Part shown: positions 17,113-24,579 of the stretch, one piece after another
Numbering within the stretch: position 1 is the first letter of the stretch
How the letters are laid out: every line of letters starts with the position of its first letter
NCBI GenBank assembly: GCA_934247115.1
Contig: CAKQIY010000031.1
Span: forward strand, 1 to 24,579
Source: an uncultured Coprococcus sp.
Lineage (GTDB): Bacteria > Bacillota > Clostridia > Lachnospirales > Lachnospiraceae
DNA: 24,579 nt
Direction of reading: 5' to 3'
Notes under the pieces: generated by a model
What the model was told of the DNA's origin: nothing
Database searches by the model: none
Seen by the model: the letters and a program-made list of their open reading frames with translations, nothing else
Position numbers and translations under genes: made by a program

Positions 17113-17804
17113 AGAACATGAAGGTAAGAATTCCAATGTATTTCGTTGGACTGTTTATTATGACTATAGGAATTGCACTGTCGGTAAAATCCAATCTTGG
17201 TGTGTCGCCGGTGAGTTCCATACCATATACCATGACCTGTGTATGGGGAATAGAGATGGGAAAGGAGACCATCATATTCCATGCGGTACTTGTGCTTATA
17301 CAGATTCTGATACTCAGGAAGAGGTTTAAGCCGATCAATCTGCTTCAGGTTGTTGTGGGAATAGTGTTCGGATATTTTACAACATTCTGCAATTACCTGG
17401 CTACATTTCTGCCGAGCACTGATAATATAGCGATGAGAATTGTGCTTATGCTTGTGAGTACTGTATTCATAGCGGTTGGAATCTTTTTCTATCTGCCGGC
17501 CGATCTTATTCCGCTTGCCGGAGAGGGTGTCATGCAGGCTGTCTCAGATGTGACAAAAATTGAATTCTCCAAGGTAAAGATTGGTTTTGACTGCTCGATG
17601 GTCATCATATCAGTGATAACGTGTCTGATATGCATACACAGCCTTGGCAGCGTGGGTGTTGGTACAGTTATTGCTGCATTTCTGGTTGGTTTCAATCTTG
17701 GTCGTGTCAACAAGGCATTTGGCGCAAAGAGAGACAAGCTTCTGGGTAAGCGTACATACACTGAGGATGACGTGCTCAGGGAGAGAATGGAGCAATTGCA
17801 TTAG
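17109..17804 (+). CDS. YczE/YitT-family membrane protein
   Basis: A 231-residue membrane protein with about five or six hydrophobic segments (roughly residues 10-30, 55-75, 80-105, 112-137, 160-180 and 185-205). The N-terminal signature MTIGIALSVKSNLGVSPVSSIPY is typical of the YczE/YyaS family, whose biochemical function is not established. The C-terminal 35 residues are charged and probably cytoplasmic. The start overlaps the marR stop (ATGA) without a clear ribosome binding site of its own, indicating coupled translation. Control by the upstream MarR protein follows from this arrangement. A transport role is possible but unproven. Confidence 0.85.
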   Translation: MKNMKVRIPMYFVGLFIMTIGIALSVKSNLGVSPVSSIPYTMTCVWGIEMGKETIIFHAVLVLIQILILRKRFKPINLLQVVVGIVFGYFTTFCNYLATFLPSTDNIAMRIVLMLVSTVFIAVGIFFYLPADLIPLAGEGVMQAVSDVTKIEFSKVKIGFDCSMVIISVITCLICIHSLGSVGVGTVIAAFLVGFNLGRVNKAFGAKRDKLLGKRTYTEDDVLRERMEQLH

Positions 17805-17894
17805 GACTTGTTCCTGTTGGTGAGGCGGTTCGAATTTTTATCCTGAAAGGCGGTATTTGTGAGCTCGTCTACGTATGTCTGACTGTCGTATGGC

Positions 17895-17922
17895 TTGATA
17901 AATAAGTGTTTATGATTATACT
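17895..17922 (+). promoter_or_regulatory. Possible promoter in the gap after the membrane protein
   Basis: TTGATA and TATACT are spaced by 16 bp. It lies upstream of the stronger promoter at 17944-17972 and may add to antitoxin RNA transcription, or be fortuitous in AT-rich DNA. In the rest of 17805-17943 I see no gene and no terminator. Confidence 0.3.
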
Positions 17923-17943
17923 TAAATAATAAAAACGATATAT

Positions 17944-17972
17944 TTGACATAAAAGCGGTTGGATGTTAATAT
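17944..17972 (+). promoter_or_regulatory. Predicted promoter of the antitoxin RNA
   Basis: A perfect TTGACA (17944-17949), a 17-bp spacer and TAATAT (17967-17972) with an extended TGT before the -10 box. No open reading frame with a ribosome binding site follows before the terminator at 18072, so the product is probably a short untranslated RNA. Confidence 0.7.
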
Positions 17973-17978
17973 AAGTAT

Positions 17979-18071
17979 AAAGAGGTGCTACCGATAGACG
18001 GTTAGCCCTGATATGATGATTACAAAAAAGTAACCGCCGAGTTTTGTCAGGACAGGGCGGTTACTTTTTTG
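17979..18071 (+). ncRNA. Predicted antisense RNA antitoxin of a type I module
   Basis: A transcript of about 93 bases is expected between the promoter at 17944-17972 and the T tract ending at 18070. Its 5' part can fold as GCTACCG (loop ATAGA) CGGTTAGC with one bulged T. Its 3' part is the terminator hairpin. The last 48 bases or so are antisense to the 3' end of the convergent toxin mRNA, including its 17-base loop, which gives a place for loop-loop pairing. This is the convergent layout of Fst/RNAII, TxpA/RatA and BsrG/SR4. Assignment rests on promoter, terminator and neighbour. Confidence 0.6.
17984..18007 (+). repeat. Left copy of inverted leader element
   Basis: GGTGCTACC, then six bases, then CGGTTAGCC. 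The same two 9-mers recur in inverted orientation at 18249-18278. Each copy lies at the predicted 5' end of one of the two convergent RNAs, so both RNAs begin with the same element. Confidence 0.85.
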
Positions 18072-18072
18072 T
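18022..18072. terminator. Shared bidirectional terminator of the toxin module
   Basis: A perfect 17-bp inverted repeat (18022-18038 with 18056-18072) with the core GTAACCGCC/GGCGGTTAC. It is bordered by six A residues on the left and six T residues on the right, so it can end transcription in both directions. The 17-base loop contains a small TGTC/GACA pairing. It follows the toxin stop codon on the minus strand and ends the small RNA on the plus strand. Confidence 0.88.
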
Positions 18073-18073
18073 C

Positions 18074-18172
18074 TTATTTCTTATCATTGCTCTTAGAGCC
18101 AACGGCATAACCAAGAGCAAAGCATGTAATGCATAAGCTGATGATGGCTATAAAAAGTTCCGTTGTAAGCAT
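18074..18172 (-). CDS. 32-residue membrane peptide, probable type I toxin
   Basis: A very short gene. It has ATG, a GGAGG ribosome binding site at 18183-18187 with a ten-base spacer, and a TAA stop directly before a strong terminator. The peptide starts MLTTEL, has a hydrophobic span of about 20 residues (FIAIISLCITCFALGYAVG) and ends in the charged tail SKSNDKK. This is the build of the Fst/TxpA/BsrG and putative holin-like toxins, which insert in the cell's own membrane. It has its own promoter (18285-18313), a leader of about 105 bases and a convergent small RNA. A harmless small membrane peptide is the main alternative. Confidence 0.68.
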   Translation of the reverse strand: MLTTELFIAIISLCITCFALGYAVGSKSNDKK

Positions 18173-18248
18173 AAGCACAAAACCTCCATATAGATTTCCA
18201 CAAGTGGATTTATCTATGTAAACACAGGCTATAAACTCCTGCGGTGAA

Positions 18249-18278
18249 GGCTAACCGCCTACCGAATAGGGTAGCACC
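18249..18278 (-). repeat. Right copy of inverted leader element
   Basis: On the minus strand it reads GGTGCTACC, then 12 bases, then CGGTTAGCC, at the predicted 5' end of the toxin mRNA. The insert contains GGTAG, which can pair with the CTACC of the first 9-mer, giving an alternative hairpin that the left copy cannot form. Confidence 0.85.
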
Positions 18279-18284
18279 AAATAC

Positions 18285-18313
18285 ATTATAACAAACATAT
18301 GTTCGATAATCAA
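18285..18313 (-). promoter_or_regulatory. Predicted promoter of the toxin mRNA
   Basis: On the minus strand: TTGATT (18308-18313), a 17-bp spacer, and a perfect TATAAT (18285-18290) with an extended TGT before it. Transcription would start near 18278, at the first base of the leader element. Confidence 0.75.
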
Positions 18314-18435
18314 TATACATGAAAAGATATATTTTTATTTACTCTATAAAACGCTTAGACCATATAAGTTCAAAGAAAGTGCTAATGTGGCTTAACATAC
18401 ACCATCATTTCAATATGTACAATTTTTACACATTC

Positions 18436-18465
18436 TGAACATTAGGGGAAACATACATATATAAT
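18436..18465 (+). promoter_or_regulatory. Predicted promoter of the DUF4132 operon
   Basis: TATAAT (18460-18465) lies in a TA-rich run with a weaker TGAACA (18436-18441) 18 bp upstream. The predicted 5' leader is only about 16 bases. The next ribosome binding site is an unusual run of seven G residues (18475-18481) before ATG 18488. Confidence 0.5.
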
Positions 18466-18487
18466 ATAACTTTCGGGGGGGAATCAC

Positions 18488-18901
18488 ATGACTTTATACA
18501 TGAACATAAAACAGCTCGGCAAGCGGAAAGACACAGTGCACAAGGTCCCGTTTGAATACGAAAAGACACCGGGCACACTTAGAGAACTCATAACAGAGAC
18601 AGTAAAGATCTGCGTGGCACAGTACATATCCCGCATGGATCGCGGTGATGCAGTGCTTACAGATGAGCAGATTGATGACATGTCGCATATAGGAAAGATA
18701 GCATTCGGAATCGTCTATGGGGAGAAGAAACCGGATGTGGATGAGGCAGTGGAGACAGCTGTTCAGGGATTTGAGGATGGACTGTTCAGAGTGTTCCGCG
18801 GTATGGATGAATTAACAGAGCTGGACAGGGAAGAGAAGTTTAACGAAGGGGATGAAATCACATTTATCCGCCTTACAATGCTGGCGGGCAGGATGTGGTA
18901 G
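18488..18901 (+). CDS. Small DUF4132-associated protein, function unknown
   Basis: A 137-residue soluble protein without a signal peptide or membrane segment. It opens with beta-strand-like TLYMNIKQLG and KVPFEYEK segments, then a helix TLRELITETVKICVAQYI. A middle block follows, GKIAFGIVYGEKKPDVDEAVETAVQGFEDGLFRVF, and the conserved-looking end GDEITFIRLTMLAGRMW. I recall similar proteins encoded next to DUF4132 genes in other Firmicutes, but I could not check this. The closing GDEITFIRL strand and the strand-helix order recall a ubiquitin-like beta-grasp fold such as ThiS/MoaD. This is only a structural guess, and there is no C-terminal Gly-Gly. The DUF4132 gene follows after 57 bases in the same direction. 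Confidence 0.8.
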   Translation: MTLYMNIKQLGKRKDTVHKVPFEYEKTPGTLRELITETVKICVAQYISRMDRGDAVLTDEQIDDMSHIGKIAFGIVYGEKKPDVDEAVETAVQGFEDGLFRVFRGMDELTELDREEKFNEGDEITFIRLTMLAGRMW

Positions 18902-18958
18902 AACACGCACGGGGTTAGAAGTATCTGTAACATACAGGATATAAAGAAAGGGGTTACA

Positions 18959-21900
18959 ATGGCAGAAGACAAGAAGACAAGACTTGAGCTTGAGGAGCAG
19001 AAGAAGATTGCAAATGAAGTGAGAGAGGCATTCGATGCGAAATCCAGCAAACTCAGAAAGAGCTACAGTGCGGATGCGCAGAAGCTTCTTGATGAGATTG
19101 AGAAATACAATGGGAATGTAACAGAGTCGATGATCGGCAAGAGGCTTGAGACATTTCTGGAGAATGAAAAGAACATTCCTTCTGAGTTTTTCAAGAAGGA
19201 GCTGAAGCATTTGCCGGGGTGGGTGCCGGATCATCTGCTGGAGGATTTCTACACTTCTATAGACAGCATAATCAAGTGGCAGACAAGCCAGTATTATTAC
19301 AGAAGAACCATGCGTACAAAGAGGTATGGGGCATTTCTTGACAGATATTTCAGGATAATGAATGAATATCACTCCATGGGGATATATGGCTGCGACATAG
19401 TATCTCTCTACAAGGAGAAATTACCGCAGGATATATTGTGCTATTACAGGGATGGCAGCAGCAACGGATATAGAATAATATCTGAATATTGGATACAGGC
19501 GGAGCTCGACAGGGGAAATGCAGAGCTTGAGGAAGTGCTCATGGACATCATGTTCGGTGAGAGTGCGCAGGCAAGGCTCACGACAAATATCCTCAGAGGA
19601 ATATATATGAGTTCCAACACAAGACTCCATGAGGCTGTAGGCAAGCTGCTCGTTGCGGCAAAGCTTCAGGAGGGACTCAGGCAGGCAATCTGTGAGAATA
19701 TGGATTATGGAACGGCAGATGCATTTATGACCCTGTTCCATGTGATAAAGGAGAATGATCTTCTGAGATTCTCGTCTGTCATGAGGGCTGTAGCCACTTG
19801 GACAGGACTTGTGACTGACGAGGAGAGCAAGATTGACCGTATACAGAAGAAGCAGCTGCTTCTTATAGATACATATCTGAATGATGAAAATGCAAGGCGT
19901 GAAGCTTTATCCGGCGAGGATGCCATGCAGATCTATCTTGCGCTGTGGAGCTATGGCTTCTTTGATGTGGACGAGGCATGCCATGTGATGAATAAGCTGG
20001 CGCTTGATGGCAGCAGACACCAGAGACTGGTGTTTGGCACATATATCAGGGCGATGAGTTTGGGAAAGGTGTACACACACAGCGTTGCAAAGGAATTTAT
20101 CAAGAGATTCCCAGACGAGATGGACACCATGGCGGTCATCATGCCAAGCTTCATGTCGGATTACCAGCCTTATATGAATAGTCTCATATATAAGGATGGC
20201 AGATCGTACAACAATGAACTTAAGAAAATGACATTTGCCGAGGTGGACAAATATTTTGACAGCAGGAAAGAATGTCAGGAGATATACGATATCCTTATGG
20301 GTATACTTGAGCGCATGCCGAAGAAGAGGCTTGAGTTTGATCCGTGTGTATTTCCATGGAATGCCGAATATCTGGACAGATCCGCCATCATCATGAGACT
20401 TGCGGTCTGTGCAAGCGCTCTAAGGGACGAGGACAAGATCACGCACATAGCGGAGATGGTTCCTGAGATAGATTCCGCAAGGTATAGCAGAGATGCGCTT
20501 CTGCTTCTACTTGTAAGGCAGCCGACAAATGACAGACAGCGTGCCATACTGGTGGACGCGGTTGCCGACAAGGAGACATATACCAGAAACAAGGCGGCGA
20601 TGATCGTTAAGGATATGAAGCTTTCGCTGGAGAATTATGTACAGCTTGAGAATATGCTCAAGTACAAGAAGTCAGACATAAGGGAGACTGTACTGTCTAT
20701 ATTATATAAGCTTGATGGTGATGACATGGACGATCTCATCGGAAGACTCCTCGCAGATTCCAAGGAGGAGAAGAGAACAGCGGGACTTGACCTGCTGCTC
20801 CAGCTTAAAAATGATGAGAACAGGCAGGATCTCTTCAAGAAATGTGTGTGCCGTCTTGACGATATCAGCACTAAGGTCAGCACAAAAGAAGAAATACTTA
20901 TAAAAGAGATCAAGGACAGCGGCGCAGACCGGGCCGGTGCAGCTGAGGGATATGGACTCTATGATGTAAATGTGGACTATGAGCCGGTATTTGACAAGAG
21001 TTATCTGGCTGAGTGCCTTGAGCTGTACAAAAAGTATTTCCCTGAAAGTGGGATTGCAAATGGTGATCTGTGCAAGACTGCCAAGAGCGAGAGTGCATTT
21101 GCAAAGCTGAAGTCAAAGATCCTGCCTAAAAAGAAAGCTGAGGAATCTGATTCAGAAGTAATAAATATTCTTAGAAAATTAGATGCATTTGTGGATGAAT
21201 ATAAGAATTATGAGTACGAGATGGCTGACGGAGAGATCGGTTTGCTCGGTGAAATGGGTGGAATCGTATATTGGAACCGTGACAAGGTGGCATGTGAGGA
21301 ACTGTGGATAGAATTCTATGAGAAAAATATACAGACTCCGTATATGTGCATGCAGCTTCATATGTATCTGAATGGGTATAACAGTGACAAAAAGGATTTC
21401 AAGAAGTACTGTGAGAGCTTTATTCTGGATATGTTTGGAAATATATATAGAGAGGAAGTGCCAACATTTGGCTATCTTGCCATTGCCAGATCTGTAATCG
21501 GATTCCTGTATAGAAGATATGTGACGGATAGTGATAAGAGGAGGCTTGCCGTTGTGGCAGCAGACTATCTGCTTGGAAGAAGTGATGAGCTCATATATAC
21601 ATTTGGCGGGAATAAAGGTGGCAGCAGTATATCTGGTGATGATTCAAAGGTATATCACAGAAGTGTGCTCACAAATGAGCAGATCATGATAATAACAAGG
21701 TGGCTTGCGATCGATGGTGACAGCGATATATTGGACGTAAAAGAGAATTCTGACAAGGCAAGGCAGAATGAAGAGGATTTCAGGCATTTGTTCCCATACA
21801 ACTATGCCCTTGCAAAGTGTCATAATTTTAATATACCTTCAGATGTTGTAAATGACAGAGATTCGTATTACTGGGTACACACGGGGAGTGTCATGTCCGT

Positions 21901-24478
21901 GCCAAGTCTCCTGAACTATATTGCCGCATATAGCAGGGGCATTATATCGAGAGATTATATGTACAAGATGGCATTTGAGGGAAATGTGCTGAACAGGAAT
22001 CTCAAATGTGTATCTGATGTGATGCGTTTTATAACGGAGCGCAACAGGAAGGTGCAGACCAGAGGTTATGAGTGGGGATTCCCGGAGCATGACAGGCTGA
22101 AAAGTGTGAGAGTGATACTCCTTCACAGCCCGGAAGGGGAGTTCTCCGAGACGGACAGCACACGGCTTGATATAGCGAAGAAGCTGTATACGGATATGTC
22201 GGAGCTTGTTCTTGCTGCAGAGCTCACAAGAGGAGATACGGAGACGGAATTCTCCCAGCATATATACGGACTTACAAGAGTATATGGAGCGGAGTATTTT
22301 GTCAGGATACTGGCGGCTCTCGGCAAGGAGACTCTGGAGAGATCAACGTATTTCAATACCGGTTATTACTATAATCGTCAGAAGGTCAGCAAGAAGAACA
22401 GTATGTCGCATCTTCTTCAGGCGTGTGTGCCTGATGTAAATGACAATGCGGAGACACTTAAGACATATCTTGCGGGTACGGATATAAGTGATGCACGTCT
22501 CATAGAGGCAGCTATGTATTCTCCAGAATGGATAGATATAGTTGGAGAGTATCTTGGCTGGGATGGTTTTACTGCGGGATGCTATTATTTCATGGCGCAC
22601 ATGAACGAGTCGTTTGATGACAAGAGAAAGGCTATGATAGCGAGATTTACCCCGCTTGAGGTGAATGAGCTGAACGATGGCGCATTTGACAGGACGTGGT
22701 TTACCGAAGTCTATGACAGATTGGGTGACAAGCGTTTCCAGCTTATATACAAGGCGGCGAAATACATTTCAGACGGTGCAAAGCACACCAGAGCGAGAAA
22801 ATATGCGGATGCGGCACTTGGCAAATACGATGAGCCCGAGCTGATAGCTGAGATCGAGGCGAAGAGAAACAAGGACCTGCTCATGGCGGTGGGAATCTTG
22901 CCGATAGAGGATGAGGAGCAGATAAAGGACAGATACATGTTCCTTCAGAAGTTCAAGAAGGAGAGCAGGCAGTTTGGCGCACAGAGGAGAGCCAGCGAGG
23001 CGGCAGCAGTTTCTACCGCCATGCAGAATATGGCGATCAATGCGGGATATCAGGATGTGACTAGACTCACGCTGCGCATGGAAAGCCTTATGGCACAGGA
23101 CATGGCGGAATACTTCAAGCCTCATGAGGTCGGCGAAGTGACAATATGGCTTGAGATGGAGGACGGCGGCAAATGCGCTGTCATCTGTGAGAAGAAGGGC
23201 AAGCAGCTCAAGTCCGTTCCAGCAAAGATCAAGAAGGATGAATACGTGGTGGCTCTGATGGATGCGAAGAAGCAGATGGCGGAGCAGTCAAGGCGTACAA
23301 AGGCGATGCTTGAGGATGCGATGGAGAGCCAGGAGGAATATACCTGGGCTGAGATCAAGGGCATGCTGGAGAATCCGGTGATACATGACATGGTGGCTGC
23401 GCTGGTGTTCAAGGTGGCGGAGCCGGATGGTGTGAAGGCAGAGCTGGATAGTACGGCTGACAGTATTATGTCAGGGGCAAATGAACTTGATGATAGCAAG
23501 AATGTTGTGCTGGGATTTGCTGCTGAGGATGGATTCAATACATTTGTGGCAACGTCTATCGGTGATGAATTTGATCAGCTATTGGGTGGGCAGAAATCTA
23601 CTGACGGCGATATTGTACAGCCATCAGAGAATTGTGCTCAGACTGTAAGGCACATAGAGCTGTCAGACGACACCAGACTCACAGTAGCACATCCATTCCA
23701 CATGTACATGGTTGGCAAATGGCATGATATACAGAAGTATGTATTTGACAACAAGATCGTTCAGCCGTTCAAGCAGGTGTTCAGAGAACTCTACGTGAAG
23801 ACCGAAGAGGAAATGAATATGGAACATTCACTCAGATACGCGGGCAATCAGATCCAGCCGAAGAAGACACTTGGCTGCCTGAAATCAAGACACTGGGTAG
23901 CTGATATAGAGGATGGACTTCAGAAGGTGTACTACAAGGAGAATATAGTAGCGCAGATCTACGCTCTTGCAGACTGGTTCTCACCTGCAGATATAGAATC
24001 GCCGACACTCGAATGGGTGGTGTTCTCTGATAGAAAGACTGGCAAGGAGATGAGGATCAAGGACATCCCGGACATCATATTCTCCGAGGTCATGAGGGAT
24101 GTGGACATGGCGGTTTCCGTGGCACATGCCGGAGGCGTGGATCCTGAGACTTCACACTCAACTGTTGAGATGCGAAAGGCGATAGCAGAATTCACCATGC
24201 CACTTTTCAGACTGACAAATGTTACATTTACAAAGAACCATGCAGTGATAGAGGGCAAGCGTGCCAATTACACAGTCCACCTTGGAAGTGGAGTTGTTCA
24301 TCAGGAGGCAGGTCCTATGATAAATGTACTTCCTGTGCATTCGCAGAGGCGAGGCAGAATATTCCTGCCATTTGTGGATGATGATCCGAAGACATCGGAG
24401 GTGCTCACGAAGATACTGTTCTTTGCGGAGGATAATAAGATCAAGGATCCTTATATACTGGGACAGATTGAGGCGTAG
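18959..24478 (+). CDS. DUF4132 domain-containing giant protein
   Basis: A 1839-residue cytoplasmic protein, almost wholly helical by composition. The N-terminal two thirds look like an alpha-solenoid. HEAT-like repeats are clearest at about 530-650 (RNKAAMIVKDMKL, YKKSDIRETVLSILYKLDG). A Lys-rich hinge lies near 715-730. The DUF4132 hallmark RQFGAQRRASEAAAV begins near residue 1337, and the C-terminal block FSEVMRDVDMAVSVAHAGG lies at 1708-1726. No nuclease, protease or nucleotide-binding motif is visible. E. coli YehI belongs to the same group and lies in a cluster with a MoxR AAA+ ATPase, a VWA protein and a SWIM protein, so it is probably a partner or scaffold in such a system. AAAGGGG (18947-18953) precedes the ATG. 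The last codons belong to a 33-bp direct repeat. Confidence 0.85.
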   Translation: MAEDKKTRLELEEQKKIANEVREAFDAKSSKLRKSYSADAQKLLDEIEKYNGNVTESMIGKRLETFLENEKNIPSEFFKKELKHLPGWVPDHLLEDFYTSIDSIIKWQTSQYYYRRTMRTKRYGAFLDRYFRIMNEYHSMGIYGCDIVSLYKEKLPQDILCYYRDGSSNGYRIISEYWIQAELDRGNAELEEVLMDIMFGESAQARLTTNILRGIYMSSNTRLHEAVGKLLVAAKLQEGLRQAICENMDYGTADAFMTLFHVIKENDLLRFSSVMRAVATWTGLVTDEESKIDRIQKKQLLLIDTYLNDENARREALSGEDAMQIYLALWSYGFFDVDEACHVMNKLALDGSRHQRLVFGTYIRAMSLGKVYTHSVAKEFIKRFPDEMDTMAVIMPSFMSDYQPYMNSLIYKDGRSYNNELKKMTFAEVDKYFDSRKECQEIYDILMGILERMPKKRLEFDPCVFPWNAEYLDRSAIIMRLAVCASALRDEDKITHIAEMVPEIDSARYSRDALLLLLVRQPTNDRQRAILVDAVADKETYTRNKAAMIVKDMKLSLENYVQLENMLKYKKSDIRETVLSILYKLDGDDMDDLIGRLLADSKEEKRTAGLDLLLQLKNDENRQDLFKKCVCRLDDISTKVSTKEEILIKEIKDSGADRAGAAEGYGLYDVNVDYEPVFDKSYLAECLELYKKYFPESGIANGDLCKTAKSESAFAKLKSKILPKKKAEESDSEVINILRKLDAFVDEYKNYEYEMADGEIGLLGEMGGIVYWNRDKVACEELWIEFYEKNIQTPYMCMQLHMYLNGYNSDKKDFKKYCESFILDMFGNIYREEVPTFGYLAIARSVIGFLYRRYVTDSDKRRLAVVAADYLLGRSDELIYTFGGNKGGSSISGDDSKVYHRSVLTNEQIMIITRWLAIDGDSDILDVKENSDKARQNEEDFRHLFPYNYALAKCHNFNIPSDVVNDRDSYYWVHTGSVMSVPSLLNYIAAYSRGIISRDYMYKMAFEGNVLNRNLKCVSDVMRFITERNRKVQTRGYEWGFPEHDRLKSVRVILLHSPEGEFSETDSTRLDIAKKLYTDMSELVLAAELTRGDTETEFSQHIYGLTRVYGAEYFVRILAALGKETLERSTYFNTGYYYNRQKVSKKNSMSHLLQACVPDVNDNAETLKTYLAGTDISDARLIEAAMYSPEWIDIVGEYLGWDGFTAGCYYFMAHMNESFDDKRKAMIARFTPLEVNELNDGAFDRTWFTEVYDRLGDKRFQLIYKAAKYISDGAKHTRARKYADAALGKYDEPELIAEIEAKRNKDLLMAVGILPIEDEEQIKDRYMFLQKFKKESRQFGAQRRASEAAAVSTAMQNMAINAGYQDVTRLTLRMESLMAQDMAEYFKPHEVGEVTIWLEMEDGGKCAVICEKKGKQLKSVPAKIKKDEYVVALMDAKKQMAEQSRRTKAMLEDAMESQEEYTWAEIKGMLENPVIHDMVAALVFKVAEPDGVKAELDSTADSIMSGANELDDSKNVVLGFAAEDGFNTFVATSIGDEFDQLLGGQKSTDGDIVQPSENCAQTVRHIELSDDTRLTVAHPFHMYMVGKWHDIQKYVFDNKIVQPFKQVFRELYVKTEEEMNMEHSLRYAGNQIQPKKTLGCLKSRHWVADIEDGLQKVYYKENIVAQIYALADWFSPADIESPTLEWVVFSDRKTGKEMRIKDIPDIIFSEVMRDVDMAVSVAHAGGVDPETSHSTVEMRKAIAEFTMPLFRLTNVTFTKNHAVIEGKRANYTVHLGSGVVHQEAGPMINVLPVHSQRRGRIFLPFVDDDPKTSEVLTKILFFAEDNKIKDPYILGQIEA

Positions 24479-24565
24479 TGTCAGCACAATGATAAGGTGG
24501 TCTTGCCCTGCTGTCGTATCGGATTATGTGTCTGAGGCGTAATGTCAGCATAATGATAAGGTGAT
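24469..24565 (+). repeat. Imperfect 33-bp direct repeat around the DUF4132 stop
   Basis: The copies at 24469-24501 and 24533-24565 match at 30 of 33 positions and are offset by 64 bp. Each contains the codons for Glu-Ala, a stop (TAG or TAA) and AAGGTG, which looks like a ribosome binding site. The second copy leads to ATG 24564 or ATG 24574, either of which could begin the next gene, cut by the window end. Confidence 0.85.
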
Positions 24566-24579
24566 GGTTCAGAATGTAT

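Overview
The window looks like a chromosomal segment of a Gram-positive gut Clostridium relative, most likely a Lachnospiraceae member (Coprococcus- or Butyrivibrio-like; the genus is a guess). The basis is the rimP-nusA-ylxR-ylxQ-infB-rbfA-nrnA-truB-ribF order, strong AGGAGG-type ribosome binding sites, heavy AGA/AGG and ATA codon use, a spore-type SpoIID-fold protein, and a multidomain GH9 cellulase with a BspA-type leucine-rich tail. The organism was inferred from gene content only; no database search was possible.

Layout. 1-111: tRNA-Glu(CTC) with its own terminator. 130-1362 (minus): SpoIID-fold/peptidoglycan-binding protein without a signal peptide. 1461-2099: siroheme-synthesis dehydrogenase/ferrochelatase, divergent from it. 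2169-11092: a promoter, a leader hairpin with a CUUG tetraloop, and the nine-gene translation/RNA-maturation operon from rimP to ribF, closed by a very large terminator-like hairpin. The infB gene carries a long in-frame tandem repeat. 11147-16477: a secreted 1776-residue GH9 endoglucanase with many accessory domains, followed by a terminator. 16570-17804: a MarR repressor with a near-consensus promoter and a perfect palindromic operator, overlapping by ATGA a YczE-type membrane protein.

17805-18487 has no conventional gene but is not empty. It holds what I read as a complete type I toxin-antitoxin module: a 32-residue membrane peptide on the minus strand (18074-18172), a convergent small RNA on the plus strand, two extended -10 promoters facing each other, nearly identical 5' leader elements in inverted orientation, and one shared bidirectional terminator.

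18488-24478: a two-gene operon of a 137-residue protein and a 1839-residue DUF4132 protein. DUF4132 genes (for example yehI in the E. coli yehI-yehQ cluster) often sit beside MoxR AAA+ ATPase, VWA and SWIM-domain genes, so this locus probably continues past the window edge. An imperfect 33-bp direct repeat spans the DUF4132 stop codon and recurs 64 bp later, just before the likely start of the next gene.

The best candidates for something little described are the type I toxin-antitoxin module and the small-protein/DUF4132 locus.
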